A stretch of DNA of 64,000 nucleotides from Plectrocnemia conspersa (GCA_009617715.1 VTFK01000148.1:744001-808000); one strand, 5' to 3'; positions 1-13,390 are shown, numbered from the stretch's first letter. The notes: a model not told the origin generated them from the sequence alone. Translations and numbers: made by a program.

Positions 1-149
1 TATTAAAATAATTACTCTTTATATGAAATACTATAAGTATTGCTAAATTATAAAAAACGAGATCGTATAAATAATCATACTATCGAATATCTTAAAATAA
101 TATATCTTTTATTACATTTATCGTAAGAAAAGTTTGACTGGATTACTAA

Positions 150-425
150 TACCGAAAGTTATGTAAGCTTATTCATGTTTTTTTTTATCTTAAGATTTAT
201 TAAAAAATCTTTAATGTATGTTTCAACATCATTATCAGATTGGTAGCTTTCCTTTCCAAGTCTTTTGAATGAAAAAAAAATCGTTAGGTACAAAGTCTGG
301 TGAATAAGGTTGATGAATAAAGATTTCCCAATTCAACTCACGTAATTTATTTTGGACGAGGATTGCGGAATGTGGCCTAGCATTTTTTAAATGAAACAGC
401 AAACTTCGTATATTCGAAAATGTTG
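150..425 (-). pseudogene. mariner transposase remnant, C-terminal part
   Basis: Read on the minus strand, this stretch gives a decayed piece of a mariner (DD34D) transposase. Seen: a NARPHSA block, then LRELNWE, then HQPYSPDFVPNDFF, which correspond to the usual DNARPH, LRELGWE and HPPYSPDLAPSD blocks of the catalytic core. The aspartate expected just before NARPH is a lysine here, so one catalytic residue is lost. The last aspartate of the triad (VPND) remains. Downstream the frame breaks up towards position 150. No terminal repeat was found. The order of blocks makes the family call firm; the element is inactive and old. Confidence 0.8.
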
Positions 426-990
426 TACAATAAACATAAAAATAAAATTAATATACTATACATAAAACAACATTAATATTTTTGTGCGTCATAATGATTG
501 GATGAATTTTAAAATAATATTAGTACCATTTATATATAGAGTACAAAATTGTGATTTCCTGATATTTGATGAGAGTTCTTTTTATTTGTTTCTTAGTTTT
601 ACAATAATTAATTAAACGATCGTCTTAGCTATTTGCTTTAATTATTTTCTGTCCCTTTTCCTTTCATATCACGTTAAGTCTCATTGAACGATCTCTTGCT
701 CTATTCTTGTATAGTTTTTATTTAACTTATTATCTCATTTTATTTACATAATCAAATCTCTACGACTATCCGTATAAGAGTTTTTTTTATATAAGCATGA
801 AGATCTTTAAATATTGTCAATATATACTAAGGTCTCGTATTAGTGAATCGAATGGCAAGCTCCTTTCCTTATTTTTTGCGTATTCATTTCTTAGGGGTAG
901 CTTAGAATAAATAATTTTCGCTTAAAATGTTCTGTTTTGGCGTTTATTTATTCACTGACATAGTCGTGCAGCGTTTTGTGATCAATTAAC
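426..990. other. AT-rich DNA, nothing recognised
   Basis: No open frame, repeat end or RNA gene could be supported here. The sequence is AT-rich with scattered homopolymer runs. Confidence 0.6.
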
Positions 991-1082
991 CGCCAGTTCA
1001 ATTAGCTGGTCGACAAAACAATTCCAATTTCTGGGGTGGCATTCGGCGTGTAATCTGTGTAAGTTGTTTAAAACTCGACTGA

Positions 1083-1113
<31 letters not shown>

Positions 1114-1340
1114 GGACACAAAAGACGGCTGCCAGGAATGGTGGGTGGGGTGTTCGGCAGCGCGCGTTCAGATGTGGGCAGGGGACGTGGCCAATTTTGC
1201 CAGCCACCTCCAAAAATGGGATTTCCGTCGGTATTTGCGGCAACTCATTCATTCCGTTTGAATGAAAAGGCTTCAAGCCAGGGTCTGGTGCCTTTTGCCA
1301 AAATTCAACACTTCAATTACTGGTTTCGTCTACGCGACAG
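990..1340. other. GC-richer island with GA microsatellite
   Basis: This island stands out from its AT-rich surroundings. It has short open frames on both strands, but none has a recognisable domain, and the GA run creates the repeated Arg-Glu or Leu-Ser stretches seen in them. A conserved non-coding or regulatory role is possible but is inferred only from base composition. Confidence 0.4.
1083..1109. repeat. (AG)n microsatellite
   Basis: An uninterrupted AG dinucleotide run of about 13 units is seen directly. Confidence 0.97.
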
Positions 1341-1377
1341 ACAACTCTATACATTTTGCATAACGTGCGATATGTAA

Positions 1378-1425
1378 GATGTGTATTACATATGTATGTA
1401 TATATGAACATATGTAATACACATC
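1378..1425. repeat. perfect 18-bp inverted repeat
   Basis: GATGTGTATTACATATGT at 1378-1395 is matched exactly by its reverse complement at 1408-1425, with a 12-base AT-rich spacer. A transcript of either strand could form an uninterrupted 18-bp stem. It could be the end or core of a small foldback element, or a hairpin RNA. Confidence 0.9.
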
Positions 1426-1689
1426 AAAATTGTGCACCCCGATATGGTTAAAAAAATTTGAATAAATAACAATTTGGCTGTACAGTTCCTCAGATAAAAT
1501 TATTTACTAGGTTAATCAGATAGATATCAAAAGTAAGTTTCATATTTCGACAATTTAATTGTTTAAAATTGATATGTACTATATTTTTTAAAAATTAAAT
1601 TATGTTAAAATAGGCTAACGATGGTTTAAAAAACAATACACAAAAAAACCATAGCCATAGACGGGTCAGCTAGTGTATGTATCTTATAA

Positions 1690-2200
1690 ATGTACCCCAA
1701 TACCATTTTCTAATATTTTTCGATTGAGATAGTACTTGTTTATTCATGGATTCCAAATTTTAGATCCCGAAGCAAAAATGCTGCAAGCTGATCGGCGAAG
1801 TAAAACGCGTTCCTCATAACAAAGTTGAGCATCTTAGGAGATTTTTTGCTGACGTCGTTTACGTGTAGGAAGAATCTCAACTTACTCGAAAAAGTGATTC
1901 CAAAATATTTAACGAAAGTTTATTTAAGAAAAATGTTCACACAGAGATCGTGAAAATAAATTCTGTATTTATATCATTATTACATAAAATTTATGTAGAG
2001 CAGAGGGTCAAGGTTGGACGCTTGAGGAACCTGCAAAGGGGTGAAATATTATTTTTACAAACAGCCGCCATAGGTTATAAACTCTATATCATAATATTAA
2101 CCGAGTTAAATCATCTGACATTTATTTTTAATAATTACCAATGACAAACTTTATCTAAGGCCTTCTCAAAATCCATTTATATGACGTTTGCTTGTATTCC
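1690..2200 (-). pseudogene. jockey-like LINE reverse transcriptase remnant
   Basis: On the minus strand, degraded reverse-transcriptase blocks appear in the expected order. MDFEKALDKVCH lies near 2150-2190 (usual DFEKAFDKVWH). VPQASNLDPLLY lies near 2000-2050 (usual VPQGSVLGPLLF). VKYFGITFSSKLRFF lies near 1870-1920 (usual KYLGVTFDSKL), followed by a piece like the LGFVMRNA block. Stops and frameshifts separate the blocks and the catalytic FADD box is not legible. This is a non-LTR retrotransposon of the jockey/CR1 general type; the clade cannot be fixed by eye. A 23-base stretch at 2098-2120 is identical to 50186-50208 in another LINE fragment. Confidence 0.75.
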
Positions 2201-3229
2201 TGCATTAAGAGATTCGGTAAAAGAATAAAAGTTAGTAAAAGGCGGATCCTAGTTGAATATGCATATCACTGTTATATGTAAAAGTGAGATATCACGTTTG
2301 GTTTACTTGTTAATAAAATATTAAGACAAAAAAAATGCTGATCACTTCATTTTCAATTATTGCTTTTTAATATAGTATTACTAACTCGGTCATACAAATT
2401 TAGTTAATTTACAGGGTTAAGAAAAAGAATCGTTGGCAAATTAATTTATTTAAAAAAATATATCATTCACAACAATTAAGATAATATTATTGATAGTTAA
2501 TATAGTGTTATATTTTATAACAAACTAAACCTGAAAGGCTCAGGTAAAAGAGGAAAATATACGACGAATTCTGTGATGAGAATTTTAATTTTACATTTCG
2601 AATGCCATGGTTTGTGAAGTGAAATACGAGACACTTCAATAATGTAGTCACACTTTGTATTTTATGTACCACATATTTAATTTATTATTTAATATTTAAT
2701 ACCTAGCTAATAAATATTTATATAACTACAAATAATTTTTATTTTTAATATATGCAAGCAATTTGTATGTTTTCTGTCTGAATTTTTATAAAAAGTATAT
2801 TTTGAGTTTTAAGAATATACTACAATATATTATATGTTCCTGATTAATAATAATTTGTATACAATTTTATTATTTGCTACAACATAATATAAAATAGAAC
2901 AATAGATTAGGTTCTAATTTTATAATATATATTTATTTTAATATTAAGATTTGAAACAACGTATTATTTAACTCTAAAGAAATGTGTGCTTAAGCATTTA
3001 GTGCTCATATTTAAAATAAATAGTGTATTCTGTTGTATGCAAATTATAATTTTCTTTAATTGTTAACATTAAGTAAATGTGTATACAATATTGTCCTTAT
3101 AGCTTTATTTTAGATGACTTTTAAATTCAGAAAAAAATAGTATTACTAGTGTTACTCTACACCGAGCAAGCATATGTTTAAAAAAGTCTGATAATTTGTT
3201 TGTATATTTAAATAATTTATTTATTTTAG
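2201..3229. other. AT-rich DNA, nothing recognised
   Basis: The sequence is very AT-rich, with no supported gene or element end. Confidence 0.6.
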
Positions 3230-3800
3230 TAAGCAAGTAGCAAGTCTTCTTTAGAGAAGTTCCAAAATAAATTTGTTAAATTTTAGCTTGAAGTCCAGGT
3301 ATTTATAGTTAGATTTTTTCTGAATATTATTAGTTCTGTATTGTTTAAGTCGATTTTAATTTTCCATCTCTCGAAATATCTGTTTTAGTTTTTCAAATAT
3401 TTTTGTAATTTATTCGTGATTAGTTTAAGATGGTAAACACTCGTTGAAGATAATTAGCTGTATCGTTAGCATACATAGAGAAACACGTATTTAATCATTT
3501 TGGGATAACGTTCGTATACAAGATAAAGAGAAACAGCTCGAGCACACTTCCCCGAGGAATTCCAGCTAAAATTTTACGCAGTATCGGATTTTCACTATTT
3601 ATTGGAGCAACATAGGTATGAGCGTATTAAGTGTAGCAGATATTTGCGGGTCTTTTATATATATATTTTATAAATTAAACGGCCATGTCATACAGTGTCA
3701 AAAGCTTTTTCTATATCTAACATTAAAAGGCCTGTATTTATTTTCAAATTAAAATTGCTCATATGTACTCAACTTGTCCACACAATGGCTAAATTATTAT
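3230..3800 (-). pseudogene. jockey-like LINE reverse transcriptase remnant
   Basis: The minus strand carries broken reverse-transcriptase blocks. AGIPRGSVLELFLFILYTN near 3530-3570 corresponds to the usual VPQGSVLGPLLF box. FSMYANDTANY near 3460-3490 is the YADD catalytic box, with its first aspartate changed to asparagine. KIKIDLNNTELIIF near 3330-3370 and YLDFKLKF near 3280-3305 follow in the right order. Several frameshifts and stops lie between them. The fragment at 55290-55870 has the same layout and looks like a diverged copy of the same lineage. Confidence 0.8.
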
Positions 3801-6540
3801 GTTATAATTATTTTAAAAGCAAAAAAATTAAAATCATAAGCTGTTAAAAATCATATAATTCTGATAGCTAATATGAAATATAAGATACAATGGTGATAAA
3901 AAAAACTACAAGATAAGCAAGTGTTAAAAATGTGAAAATAAAAATTTATGATCATTGTGATTTTTTTTTTTTATCATACTAGCTACTTTATTTTTTAAGT
4001 ATTAGAATGATTAGAAACTGTAGTGAGTTATTTCGATAAAGAAAAAGCGTTAACTAGCATTTTTGATTTGCCCTGATTTGTATTAATTATTTTTATTTTT
4101 TCAGTTAATGTGAAAACGTTTAGACTTTAATTTAATTTATGGTAACTGCTTATTTTTATATTTTATTAAATTAAATAATTAATAGAGTATAAAAATTATA
4201 TATATTTTAAAGCTTGGGTACTGATATTATTTTAACGTGGCTTAGTTTTGTTGATAAATAATTAGTATAATTGTTTTTGTGTTAGTAGCAAATAAAGTTT
4301 AGTTCTACGCTTAACCGATAGACAATTCAATTAGAATTATTATAGTAAAAAATGATCATGGGAATAACTTTGAACTCACCCTTTAGTGAAGTATTACATG
4401 TCAATTTTCGTCCAAATAACTTTATTTTAGAAATACTTATATATGATATTGCACTGAAAATCATTATATAATTTAACATTTTTATAATGGATCGCGCAAA
4501 AATTTAATTGTTGGTTCTACATCTTTTAAAGATGATTAAGATTGTTTGTAAATTGTTAATAAAACATATTTCCTTAGATAGAATATTGCTAAATATTATG
4601 ACGGATACAAATAAATCTAAAATAGATATTCGTACAAAGTTTATTTTCATTTGTAAGTAAAGTAAGAAATGCTTATGTATTTTTTTTACAATTTACTAAC
4701 GATCATTACACGGCATCATTTATACTTGCCGAACTCTAGCTTTTCGCTTTGAAACTCGCTCATTCAAAACCCATTGAGCCAGCTTGCGAAATCAAACACA
4801 ATTGTAAATTTTCCTTTAACGAAAGCGAATATTTTCAATATATATAATATTATTTTACATATTTTGTATAAGAAAATAGGGAATTTTCGATGTGACGTTT
4901 CATCTTTATATTACTGTATATAATATGTTTGTATATTTGAGTTGCCGTTAAGCTATTGAGTCCTACTTTAATATGTATTTACAAAACAAATAAAAAACAA
5001 GGTGATACGTATTGAAAATCTGAGACGCATTGGTTTCTACGTTTCATAAATCATTTTAATATGATATCATCACATTTTATTATTTATTTTAGAATCGTTA
5101 AATAAATAGTGTTTTTTAATACAATTTTTCCACAAAAGGATTTTCTACGTTGAAATTTCGATACGTTAAAATTGGTACCTGTGAACAAAAGAGCAACTTT
5201 TATTGTTCTCCTAGGGTTCCATTGTTACTACGTAATGTTATTCGTGAAATTCCCATACGTAAAACAGACAAACTTTCATTACTATAGAAACTGTACTGTA
5301 ATATCGTTGGTTATTAATACTCGACGTGTCAAATAACTCCGGATATGAGTATATTCCATGTTTTACTTTTTAGTATCTTTGAATGTAAACACGTGTTGCC
5401 CCCATCGACCTTTCCATCCATAACTAAGAGGTAGAATATAATTATCTCTCTCCGCCCACTCTTTAATACTCATGTATTATACTTCCCTTAAAACTGGCTG
5501 ATTTTTAAGTGGCAGTTAAATATTGCCACACGTTTCATTAATGCTGATTTATACGTCAACACATTCAACGTGTAAAAGTCAATTCTCTTACTCGTCTAAG
5601 CATCGTCAAGCTTCTCCTATCTTAAACCCCATGGGGTTTGAGATTCCATAGGGTGTTGCGGGTCGTATACGGTAACGTGAGAAGCTTCTTTAAACAGAAC
5701 TGAGTGACGTGAACCTGATATGTAAACATGTCTGGATCACCTATCGACGACCCTGTAATGTTTGAGTAAAATCACGTCTTTCCGCCACACAAAAGGAGAC
5801 ATGCCTCTGCAAGACGTTGGAAAATTGATCATAATGTATGTACTGAGATTACGCGTTCGTTGTTTTTTTATGTTAGTATGTTGTTGTTTTATGAGTTGTG
5901 TGGAACTGTTAATAGATTAAAACATCACATATCAAAAGTATCTCCAGTTTTTTATTTAATTAGTAAAATATGTTTTTTAACCTTGAAATTTTTAATAAAA
6001 AACGCTTTAAATATATTTTTTAAATTTTGTATAAAATAATAACAGGGTTTGTTAATCTAACATAGATTGTAAATATATGTGTATAATACAGAGGCGTGAC
6101 CTTCACCAAGGTTATAGTCTCCTGTACAAGGTCTTTGTTATCTCCGCAAGTCTTTTGTCTTGCTACCATTCAGAGTATTATTATATTATAACTCAGTATA
6201 CACTTTATTAGTATCGTAGGTAAGTTACATTAAGGTTTGTCAAATTATTTGTAGTCAGGATCGACTTTTCACAAAAAAATATTCACTATACCATATTTGC
6301 GTTAACACAGTCAGTTCGAGAAATATCCATTTTAGAATTATTCATAGTTGAGAAAGAAATGGCAAGTGTGGGTTTATGCCCTTAATATTAGCTCTAAAGC
6401 ATACGATACGGATATTAGTTCTATACTTATCATTACTTTATAAAAATATAGTAATGATTTTAATTATTAAAAATTTGTTCAAAATATAAATAGTATCTTC
6501 TTATAAAATTTATGAAATTAGGCTCTCTGGACTAATATAA
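3801..6540. other. AT-rich DNA with a less AT-rich part at 5200-5800
   Basis: No gene is supported. The part at 5200-5800 has more GC and CpG than its surroundings and holds a perfect 16-bp palindrome at 5624-5639, but no open frame or splice pattern. Confidence 0.5.
5624..5639. repeat. perfect 16-bp palindrome
   Basis: AAACCCCATGGGGTTT equals its own reverse complement. It could bind a dimeric factor, but nothing else in the sequence supports that. Confidence 0.85.
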
Positions 6541-6589
6541 AAATCAAAAACGTTTTTATTATTAAAAACACTATTTTTTTATTTATTAA

Positions 6590-6700
6590 AATCTGACCAT
6601 CATGACTTTACAGGTTTTTTCAATGCCTCGTGGCAGCCATTATACATTTAAAATAAATTTAAAACAGTTATGTTTCACATTTAAAATAGATAAGTCCCAT
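6590..6700 (+). repeat. dispersed repeat, copy A
   Basis: This segment aligns by eye with 63065-63190 in the same orientation. Shared blocks include CATGACTTTACAGGTTTTTT against CGTGATTTGACAGGTTTTTT, then CAATGC, then an AGCTATTATACA or AGCCATTATACA block, and an ACATTTAAAATA or ACATCTAAAATA block. The two copies are diverged and 56 kb apart. The family is not recognised; an old transposon or SINE/LINE tail is likely. Confidence 0.55.
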
Positions 6701-6719
6701 TCCACATATTTTTTCCAGC

Positions 6720-9700
6720 TCTTCATCCCTCGTTAAGAAGCTTGAAGCTTGTTCAAGGAGCGTTCTCAAGGGCTGGCGTTCTCAAACGTTGTCTTGGCCG
6801 CAATGAGTAAAAAAGGGATGCGATCGCAACTTTCTATGGTACTTTTATTGTAGCATATACGATATTCTTATTTAAAAATCGATTTTTTTATTTCTTAGAC
6901 ATAAAAAAACTATACTTCATTAGATGAATTAAAAAGAAACATAGACGTTATGTTATATTACATATTTCGTTCTTCTTCGGCGGCTGTTTATTATTTCAAG
7001 AGATATATATTTTCTCAGATTCTTCTTTATCGAGTTTCATACGCCAAACTTTTGTCGTCCTTCCTTTTCTTATAAATCTTTTGAGATTTTTTTCGTACAC
7101 TTGCGTGTTGTGTCGCTGAATATTTAATACGCTTGTAACTAAAAGCATACCGCGTTATTGGTATATGTGGATTGTACACAATTTTTCCTTCTTCTTACGG
7201 TTGAATATTTCACGAGTACCGAAAAAAGTTTTTCACACTCGACGCGATCGAAAAGTTTCACTCGGAAATTATTTTCCCCAAAGCGGCGTTAACCTTTTGG
7301 TGTCATGCTGTTTTTTTCCCCTTATTTTCTATCCCACGCGGTAAGGTTCGTGACAGTCGCTTCACTTTCTTCAAAGGGTAGCGCTCAAACGTACGCTGTT
7401 TAAATGTCTATGTATTTATCCCTCGACATACGGATCAAATCCGGATCAAGAGAATCAAATCTTTCATATTTTATCCACAATATCCTTTATAAAATGGGTG
7501 AAAAAAACAAGGAAAACGGTTTTATAAAATATATATAAAATGTACACATATGAATATATTGTCGGTATAATTTTTGATTATTGTTATTCTTTAATACGTT
7601 TCTCAAAATGTATACTGTGCCTTAACATTATTATATTTGCTCTAGACCAGTAGTTTTTTATGCTACTATAATAATAAAATGATGAAATAAAATAATACAG
7701 AAACATTTTTAAAATCGTAAAATGTAATTATATTATTTAGTCAAAAAAAATATATTATTTAGTTTTCTTTCACGTTTATGTTTATAAAATTGTAAGCTGG
7801 AACTATTAATTTTAAATGCCAATGAATGATTAATTTGTATGCATACTTACTCACCTATTATACTACATTATATCGTAAAAATCCATGTATTTCCATTATT
7901 GAGTGTTACACAACTTACACGACTAGTTTACTTTTATTAGCGACGATAAAAACATACATTAATTCAAATATACACAATCATAAAATGTGTATATTGTTAA
8001 AAGCTGTAATATGACCATCCATCGATTTGCAATTGAATTTAATATCATTCTACCATTTAGCCCGGTTTTATTCATATCGCATGTACAATTAATAAACCCA
8101 TATTGAAACTTTTGTTTCCCTGCGCAAAAAGGCACACCCGTAGGTATTCACGTACAAAATGTATTATATAATAAAGTTGAATAATTACTAATTTTGGTAA
8201 ATTTAGTTCTAAGTTTATATAAAAACGCGACAATGTATTACAACTTCAACTAATCAGTAAATCATTATATAGTAAATAATTTTATTGAACGATGTACATC
8301 TATAAAAGCATTATAAATTTAGCTATATTTATAGCTTGAGAAACCTTGTTGCAAATACAATTTTGGCATGCTCATGGCTTAACCTTACAGGCATTTTTTT
8401 TGCACGGCGTATATTGCTATTGTTCAGCTGCTTGATTCCGATTAATTCGACTGTCATTAGTCTGTCGATAGTTGTCAAGATTGTCAAGTAAGTTGGTCAC
8501 GTCGATTTGTTTTAAAATCTGATTTTAAGATCAGGAACACAGCTTGAAAATACGTGTTAAGTACTCCAGCGTCCAAATTCTTTGTGTTGTTTTAGTGATT
8601 TAAATTTATTAAAATTTGAATATACACTATTTTAAAAATTATATTCATGACATAATGCCTATATATATTCGGAAAAATAAATAATTTAAATTTGCGTAAA
8701 AATACATTTTTTATTATAATTTAAAAAATATTAATAAATTTTTGGTTTAAAGAACTTTAACAAAAAAAAAGACGTGGCTATTCGAAGAATATATAATTAA
8801 ACGCTAATTAAAAAAATTAAAAATAATCCTGATAGTAAAAATATATTTTCAATATTTAAATACGAAAACTTGAGCATCGCTGATGTATCATGTGCGAGTA
8901 ACAAACATATTTTTATTTACCCATATCCGTCCATTGTAATAATATATTATCAGAATAAAAATATTATTTGAATATGAACAAATAAATCCTCAGTATTTTT
9001 TCTTTAAGATTATAAATGTTTTTGAGAAAATAAAGATATAAGAAAAAGCTTAAGCAACAGTAAGAAAAATAGGTTAAACCAAAAAAATAACAAACAAATG
9101 TTTTAAATAGTATTATTTAAAAAGCTCATTTAATCCTTATATATAATTTTGTGCTTGTATAGTACATTTTAGAATTATGTAAACTATAAAAAAAGCTCAT
9201 TTAAAAATATGATTTTTTAATATGTTCATTAAATAATAATAATTAAAAATAAAAATGTATGACAAAATACTTTTAGAGTTGCAATAAGCTTTTGCGTCAT
9301 TGAGGCAATATATTATACTGTAAATCGTAAATAAATATAGCTTTATATATTGCAAAAAAATAATGCATACAATGAAGAAAGGAATTTTATAATCCATTTA
9401 GCTAATATTTAGTTTTGTAAAAGAGTATTACTTGTATGTATATATAGTAGAGATATTAAAATAAGTTAAAATTTTAATGCGATGTATGTAGCTTTGTGAA
9501 AATTTTAAATCTAAAACACCGATGAATAATAATGCAGTGATCGGTCGTATTAGTCTAGCTTTACAACTATAAACAAGTTAAAAGTGGTTTAGAGTTGTAA
9601 TATTCGCCTAAAATTTTAAAATGCGATAAACCGCAAAAGCATATCATATTAAATATTACAAATAATATTATTGTGATGCATAAAATTGATCCTATATCAA

Positions 9701-10859
9701 TTTTAAGGGTTCTTCAATTGATTTAAGAAATGATCAACTGCTAAAACTATAAAACATAACATTTATTTAAATACGTTTCAATATATTTGTTTTTCTATTT
9801 TAAGTTTCAATATATGTAAATATTTTCAAAGGTGAAATGTGAAATGTACCAATAAGATTTTGATACTGTTCTTTACAACAGCATTCAGTTGTATTTTTTC
9901 AATCGAGTTCCAAAAACAGAATATTGATTATATATCACCAAACACAAAAAAAATCTTGAAATTAGTGTGATGTAATGCTAATACGTCAAATCAAAAGAGT
10001 GATTTACATTGAGTTTACATTAAAAAATACTGATGATATAAATGTATATTTATACGACAAAGCCAGCGTAACTTTTATTAAGGTCTTAAATTACAAAAAT
10101 CTCTAAGAATATGAAGTAGGAGCTATTATATTTAAAACTCGCAGACTACTTTTGCCTTCACGTCTTAACTCAACTTGAGTGAACAAGGAAAATGCATAAA
10201 ATGGATAACAGGCGTCTAACACTTGGTTATATATCAAAGCTTTAATCTTAAACTTGCTAAACGTATTACAAATTTCATGTCTGAGGGGCTCGCTGTAATT
10301 GGAAGCCTACTACAAATATGAGATAAAAAAGGCTTGTTATATTTAACATTAAATACAAAAAAAAATTAATTAGAACTAAAATCATTAAAATAACCAAAGC
10401 TTCTTAATTTACAAATTTATACTATAATATATTCTTAAGCTAATTTATATTTATTGTACTATTGATCTAATTTTTAAAATATTTAAATGATATGTTTATC
10501 AACTAATTGAAATAAATTTTGCCTTTAAAAAATTTAAATGCCTCACTACTAAAATTAGTAGTAAAATATTTACAAAGTAATGATGCAAATATAAAAATGC
10601 AATAAGTTTTGGTATATAAACAGAGAAATAACCAATACAATAAAGTACTGTAGGACTTTTCAACTACCGTGTATCCTGAGCTTTTTTTACATCGAATCAA
10701 TATTATTAAACGTCGGCACATCACGACATTATTACATCATACATCTAATAATAAACGCGGAATAAAATCGTAATATATGTTACGGTATTTAATTTAACCG
10801 AGATTTACGATCGCATTTCACGAACGCACATCACATTTTTTTTCAACAAACCACCCTCT
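6720..10859. other. gene-less stretch, mixed composition
   Basis: The parts at 6720-6840 and 7020-7450 are somewhat GC-richer. From 7500 to 10800 the sequence is strongly AT-rich. Short open frames here (for example 7826-8014, 9197-9397 and 10503-10724) are low-complexity and show no domain. Confidence 0.5.
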
Positions 10860-11220
10860 TTTTGCAACCCCCCGCTAGTATCTGCTCTCGAACAGGATAT
10901 TTTCATAATATTGACGACCGAAGGCACCGCACAATCGGGACCATCATAATTTTCACCAGAATTTGGTGCTGAATGTAAATGCCCGACCGAGCGATAAAAC
11001 CCTATACTTTCCGATGGTCCCGGGGGGAGGCAGGAGGCGAATTGGAAGGAGTGTCGAGGGACGGTAAGGGTGGGGTTTTGGGGCCTTCTTTGAAATTCGG
11101 AAACCGAGCGGCGGATCCGCGTTTTCACGCGGAGCGAATCAATTCGTGGGGCGAAATTAAAATGATATTGATTCGAATCCGATATGCGATGCAGGGCCGG
11201 CTCTGGTGACAAATTGAAAG
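10860..11220. other. GC-rich island, open on both strands
   Basis: This is one of the most GC- and CpG-rich islands in the window. It is open on the minus strand (144 codons, 11239-10805) and on the plus strand (76 codons from 10979). Both translations are rich in Arg, Ser, Pro and Gly, as expected when GC-rich non-coding DNA is translated, and neither contains a recognisable domain. A G-rich tract lies at about 11020-11085. A promoter or first exon or a conserved non-coding element are possible explanations; none is shown by the sequence. Confidence 0.4.
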
Positions 11221-13105
11221 ATGCGATTGAAAAATGCAAAATCTGTCTGCTTTTTAAATTGAAAATTCATTTGCTGGCACTTAATTGTTAAAAAAAGTAC
11301 CAAAACTAATTTTGAACCAAAAATCTATTTCATAATATTTAATATAGACACAATATATACAAGTATTTATTTTTACAAAAATAGTTATTTGTTTTATCAA
11401 TACAATTATTATTATTCTACTAATGTGTAAAATTCCTGCTGAGATAATAATTAATTTATAAGCTCATCATCATTCAATCGTCAGAAGTAGGCTTAAAAAT
11501 GATAAAATTTACTTTGAAAAAAAACATGCGGTATTTAATAATTGGCATCTTCATTTAAGAAACCATTAGCCACCAATACAAATACTGACTATTGTTTTAA
11601 ATTACCTTAAATTAGCAAAAAATCTTAAAACTCTTAATCAAATATTTTAGAAAACTAAATAAATATACGAGTAGTAAAGTGTGAAATTTGTTTGGCTGAA
11701 TACAAATCATTTTAGCTTACGTTTTTAAAATGCGTTTAAATTATTCGGCCTTTGCCATGGGTCTTAAGTCTTAACCAAATCAATATTTTTTAGAAGTAAT
11801 ATGATATATTATTTAAAATATAAATAAAAAATCGAGCATCACTAAAGAAGTATTTAACTCAAAAGAATCAAATGGTTTTGGAAAAACTATGCTATAAACT
11901 GAAAAATTAATCTATTAGTTGTTTCTTAAGAACAATAGCTTTTTTTGATTATCACACATAAAAATAAAAATCGCCTAATTAATTTATATAGTTTCTCGTT
12001 TTATTACAATATTTTCTATGCGCTATTACAAAATTAATTCACCTTTTTATATATAATAATAAAATATATGTAATATTAAAAGAAATTTTGCTCAAGATAT
12101 GCAAGAAAAAAATTACGATGATCTCCTTGTGGATTCACCCTATATAAATTCTATCAACAGTTTTTTCGTGAACTGGGACTTCAGTAATCGGTTTAGAAGA
12201 TTTATTTGATACATGTGGCGGAGAAAAATCTCAATGGAAAATATTTATTCAGGTTGACAATACTTCCAGCGTTATAAAAGCAACTGTGGTTATTTTTCAG
12301 TGACATCAAATAATATTTAACATAATTTAATAAATTTTCAATTGTAGTGATTAGTAGAGCTTATGATAAAATAATTTATAAAACAATATTTATATACACG
12401 TAATAATAAAGCTAATGGTAATTACCTTAGTGAAAATGTAGTGCGTGATGTCCCATAACATATATTATCTGTAACAAAAAAATAATAATTGTCAAGTCCA
12501 ATTTACATTTATTTTTTAATATTGACCATAAATTTGTACATTTAAAATAATGACGCTTTTAATTAAATAAACAGTGCATAACATAATTTACTATTATTTT
12601 TCATAAAATAAATAAATTCGCAAATATTTGTTATATGTTTGCTGTAATACTAAATAATAAAAAATCTATTGTTAATTTTTAAGTCAAAAGCGGAGCGTGA
12701 CTGTACCAAGACGTTTGTAATTCATAAGCATATTTTTAATTAATATAAATGAGAATGTTGTATTCTTAAGAAAAGATTTATTAGGTAATCCTAAAATAAA
12801 TGTCGTTTTTTAAAGAATCAAAACAAATTAATTATGTTTTAATTATGAAAAATATAATTTTCTTATAAAGTGATAAGTTTCTCTCACCAATCGGACAATT
12901 TTTTAATTCCATTAGTTTGATTCAAAGTGCATCGATTGAAATAATAGCTACTTAGAAGAAGCAAGGTCTGTAAAATAAGGTAAATGAGATAAAAACCTTC
13001 CAGCTTGAATCATAGTCATGCTTTTTACGAAATGTATTTAACCAATTAGCTGCTTATTTACTTTTTTCTTAATTTTTGATTTCTAGTGATAAAGTTTAAT
13101 TATTT
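11221..13105. other. AT-rich DNA, nothing recognised
   Basis: No supported open frame, transposon end or RNA gene was found. Confidence 0.6.
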
Positions 13106-13109
13106 AGAA

Positions 13110-13390
13110 AAAAGTTCAGAAAGTGTTTGGTCTGGAACACCAGACGGCACAATAACCAACAATTCCTGGGAATAGATCTTGAAGCTAAGTCGCCTTTTCT
13201 TGAACATTTGATAAGCAAAGATGATAAATGGGTGTTGTACGACAACAATCTTCGTAGATAGTGGTTTTCAAAAAGGCAAATAACAAAACATACCTCACTG
13301 TAAAAAGATATTTTGTGTGTTTCGTGGAATTGCAACAGAATTGTGCATTACGAAACACCGAAACCTGGCTTAACAATAACAACATGCATA
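13110..13390 (+). pseudogene. mariner transposase remnant, central part
   Basis: The plus strand reads KDDKWVLYDNNLRR near 13215-13260, which matches the first catalytic block of mariner transposases (usually TGDEKWVLYDN). A weaker match upstream corresponds to the segment before it, and a KKDILCVFRGIATELC-like block after about 13300 matches the usual KKVMLCVWWDWKGIVYYEL region. A stop follows the NNLRR residues and the frame then degrades. The first catalytic aspartate is kept. The rest of the transposase and both terminal repeats are not found. The open frames on the opposite strand are shadows. Confidence 0.75.

Noticed and set aside
10805..11239. 144-codon minus-strand open frame as a gene
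   Set aside because: The composition follows local GC richness, the opposite strand is also open, and no domain, splice site or start context supports it. It is kept only as an island.
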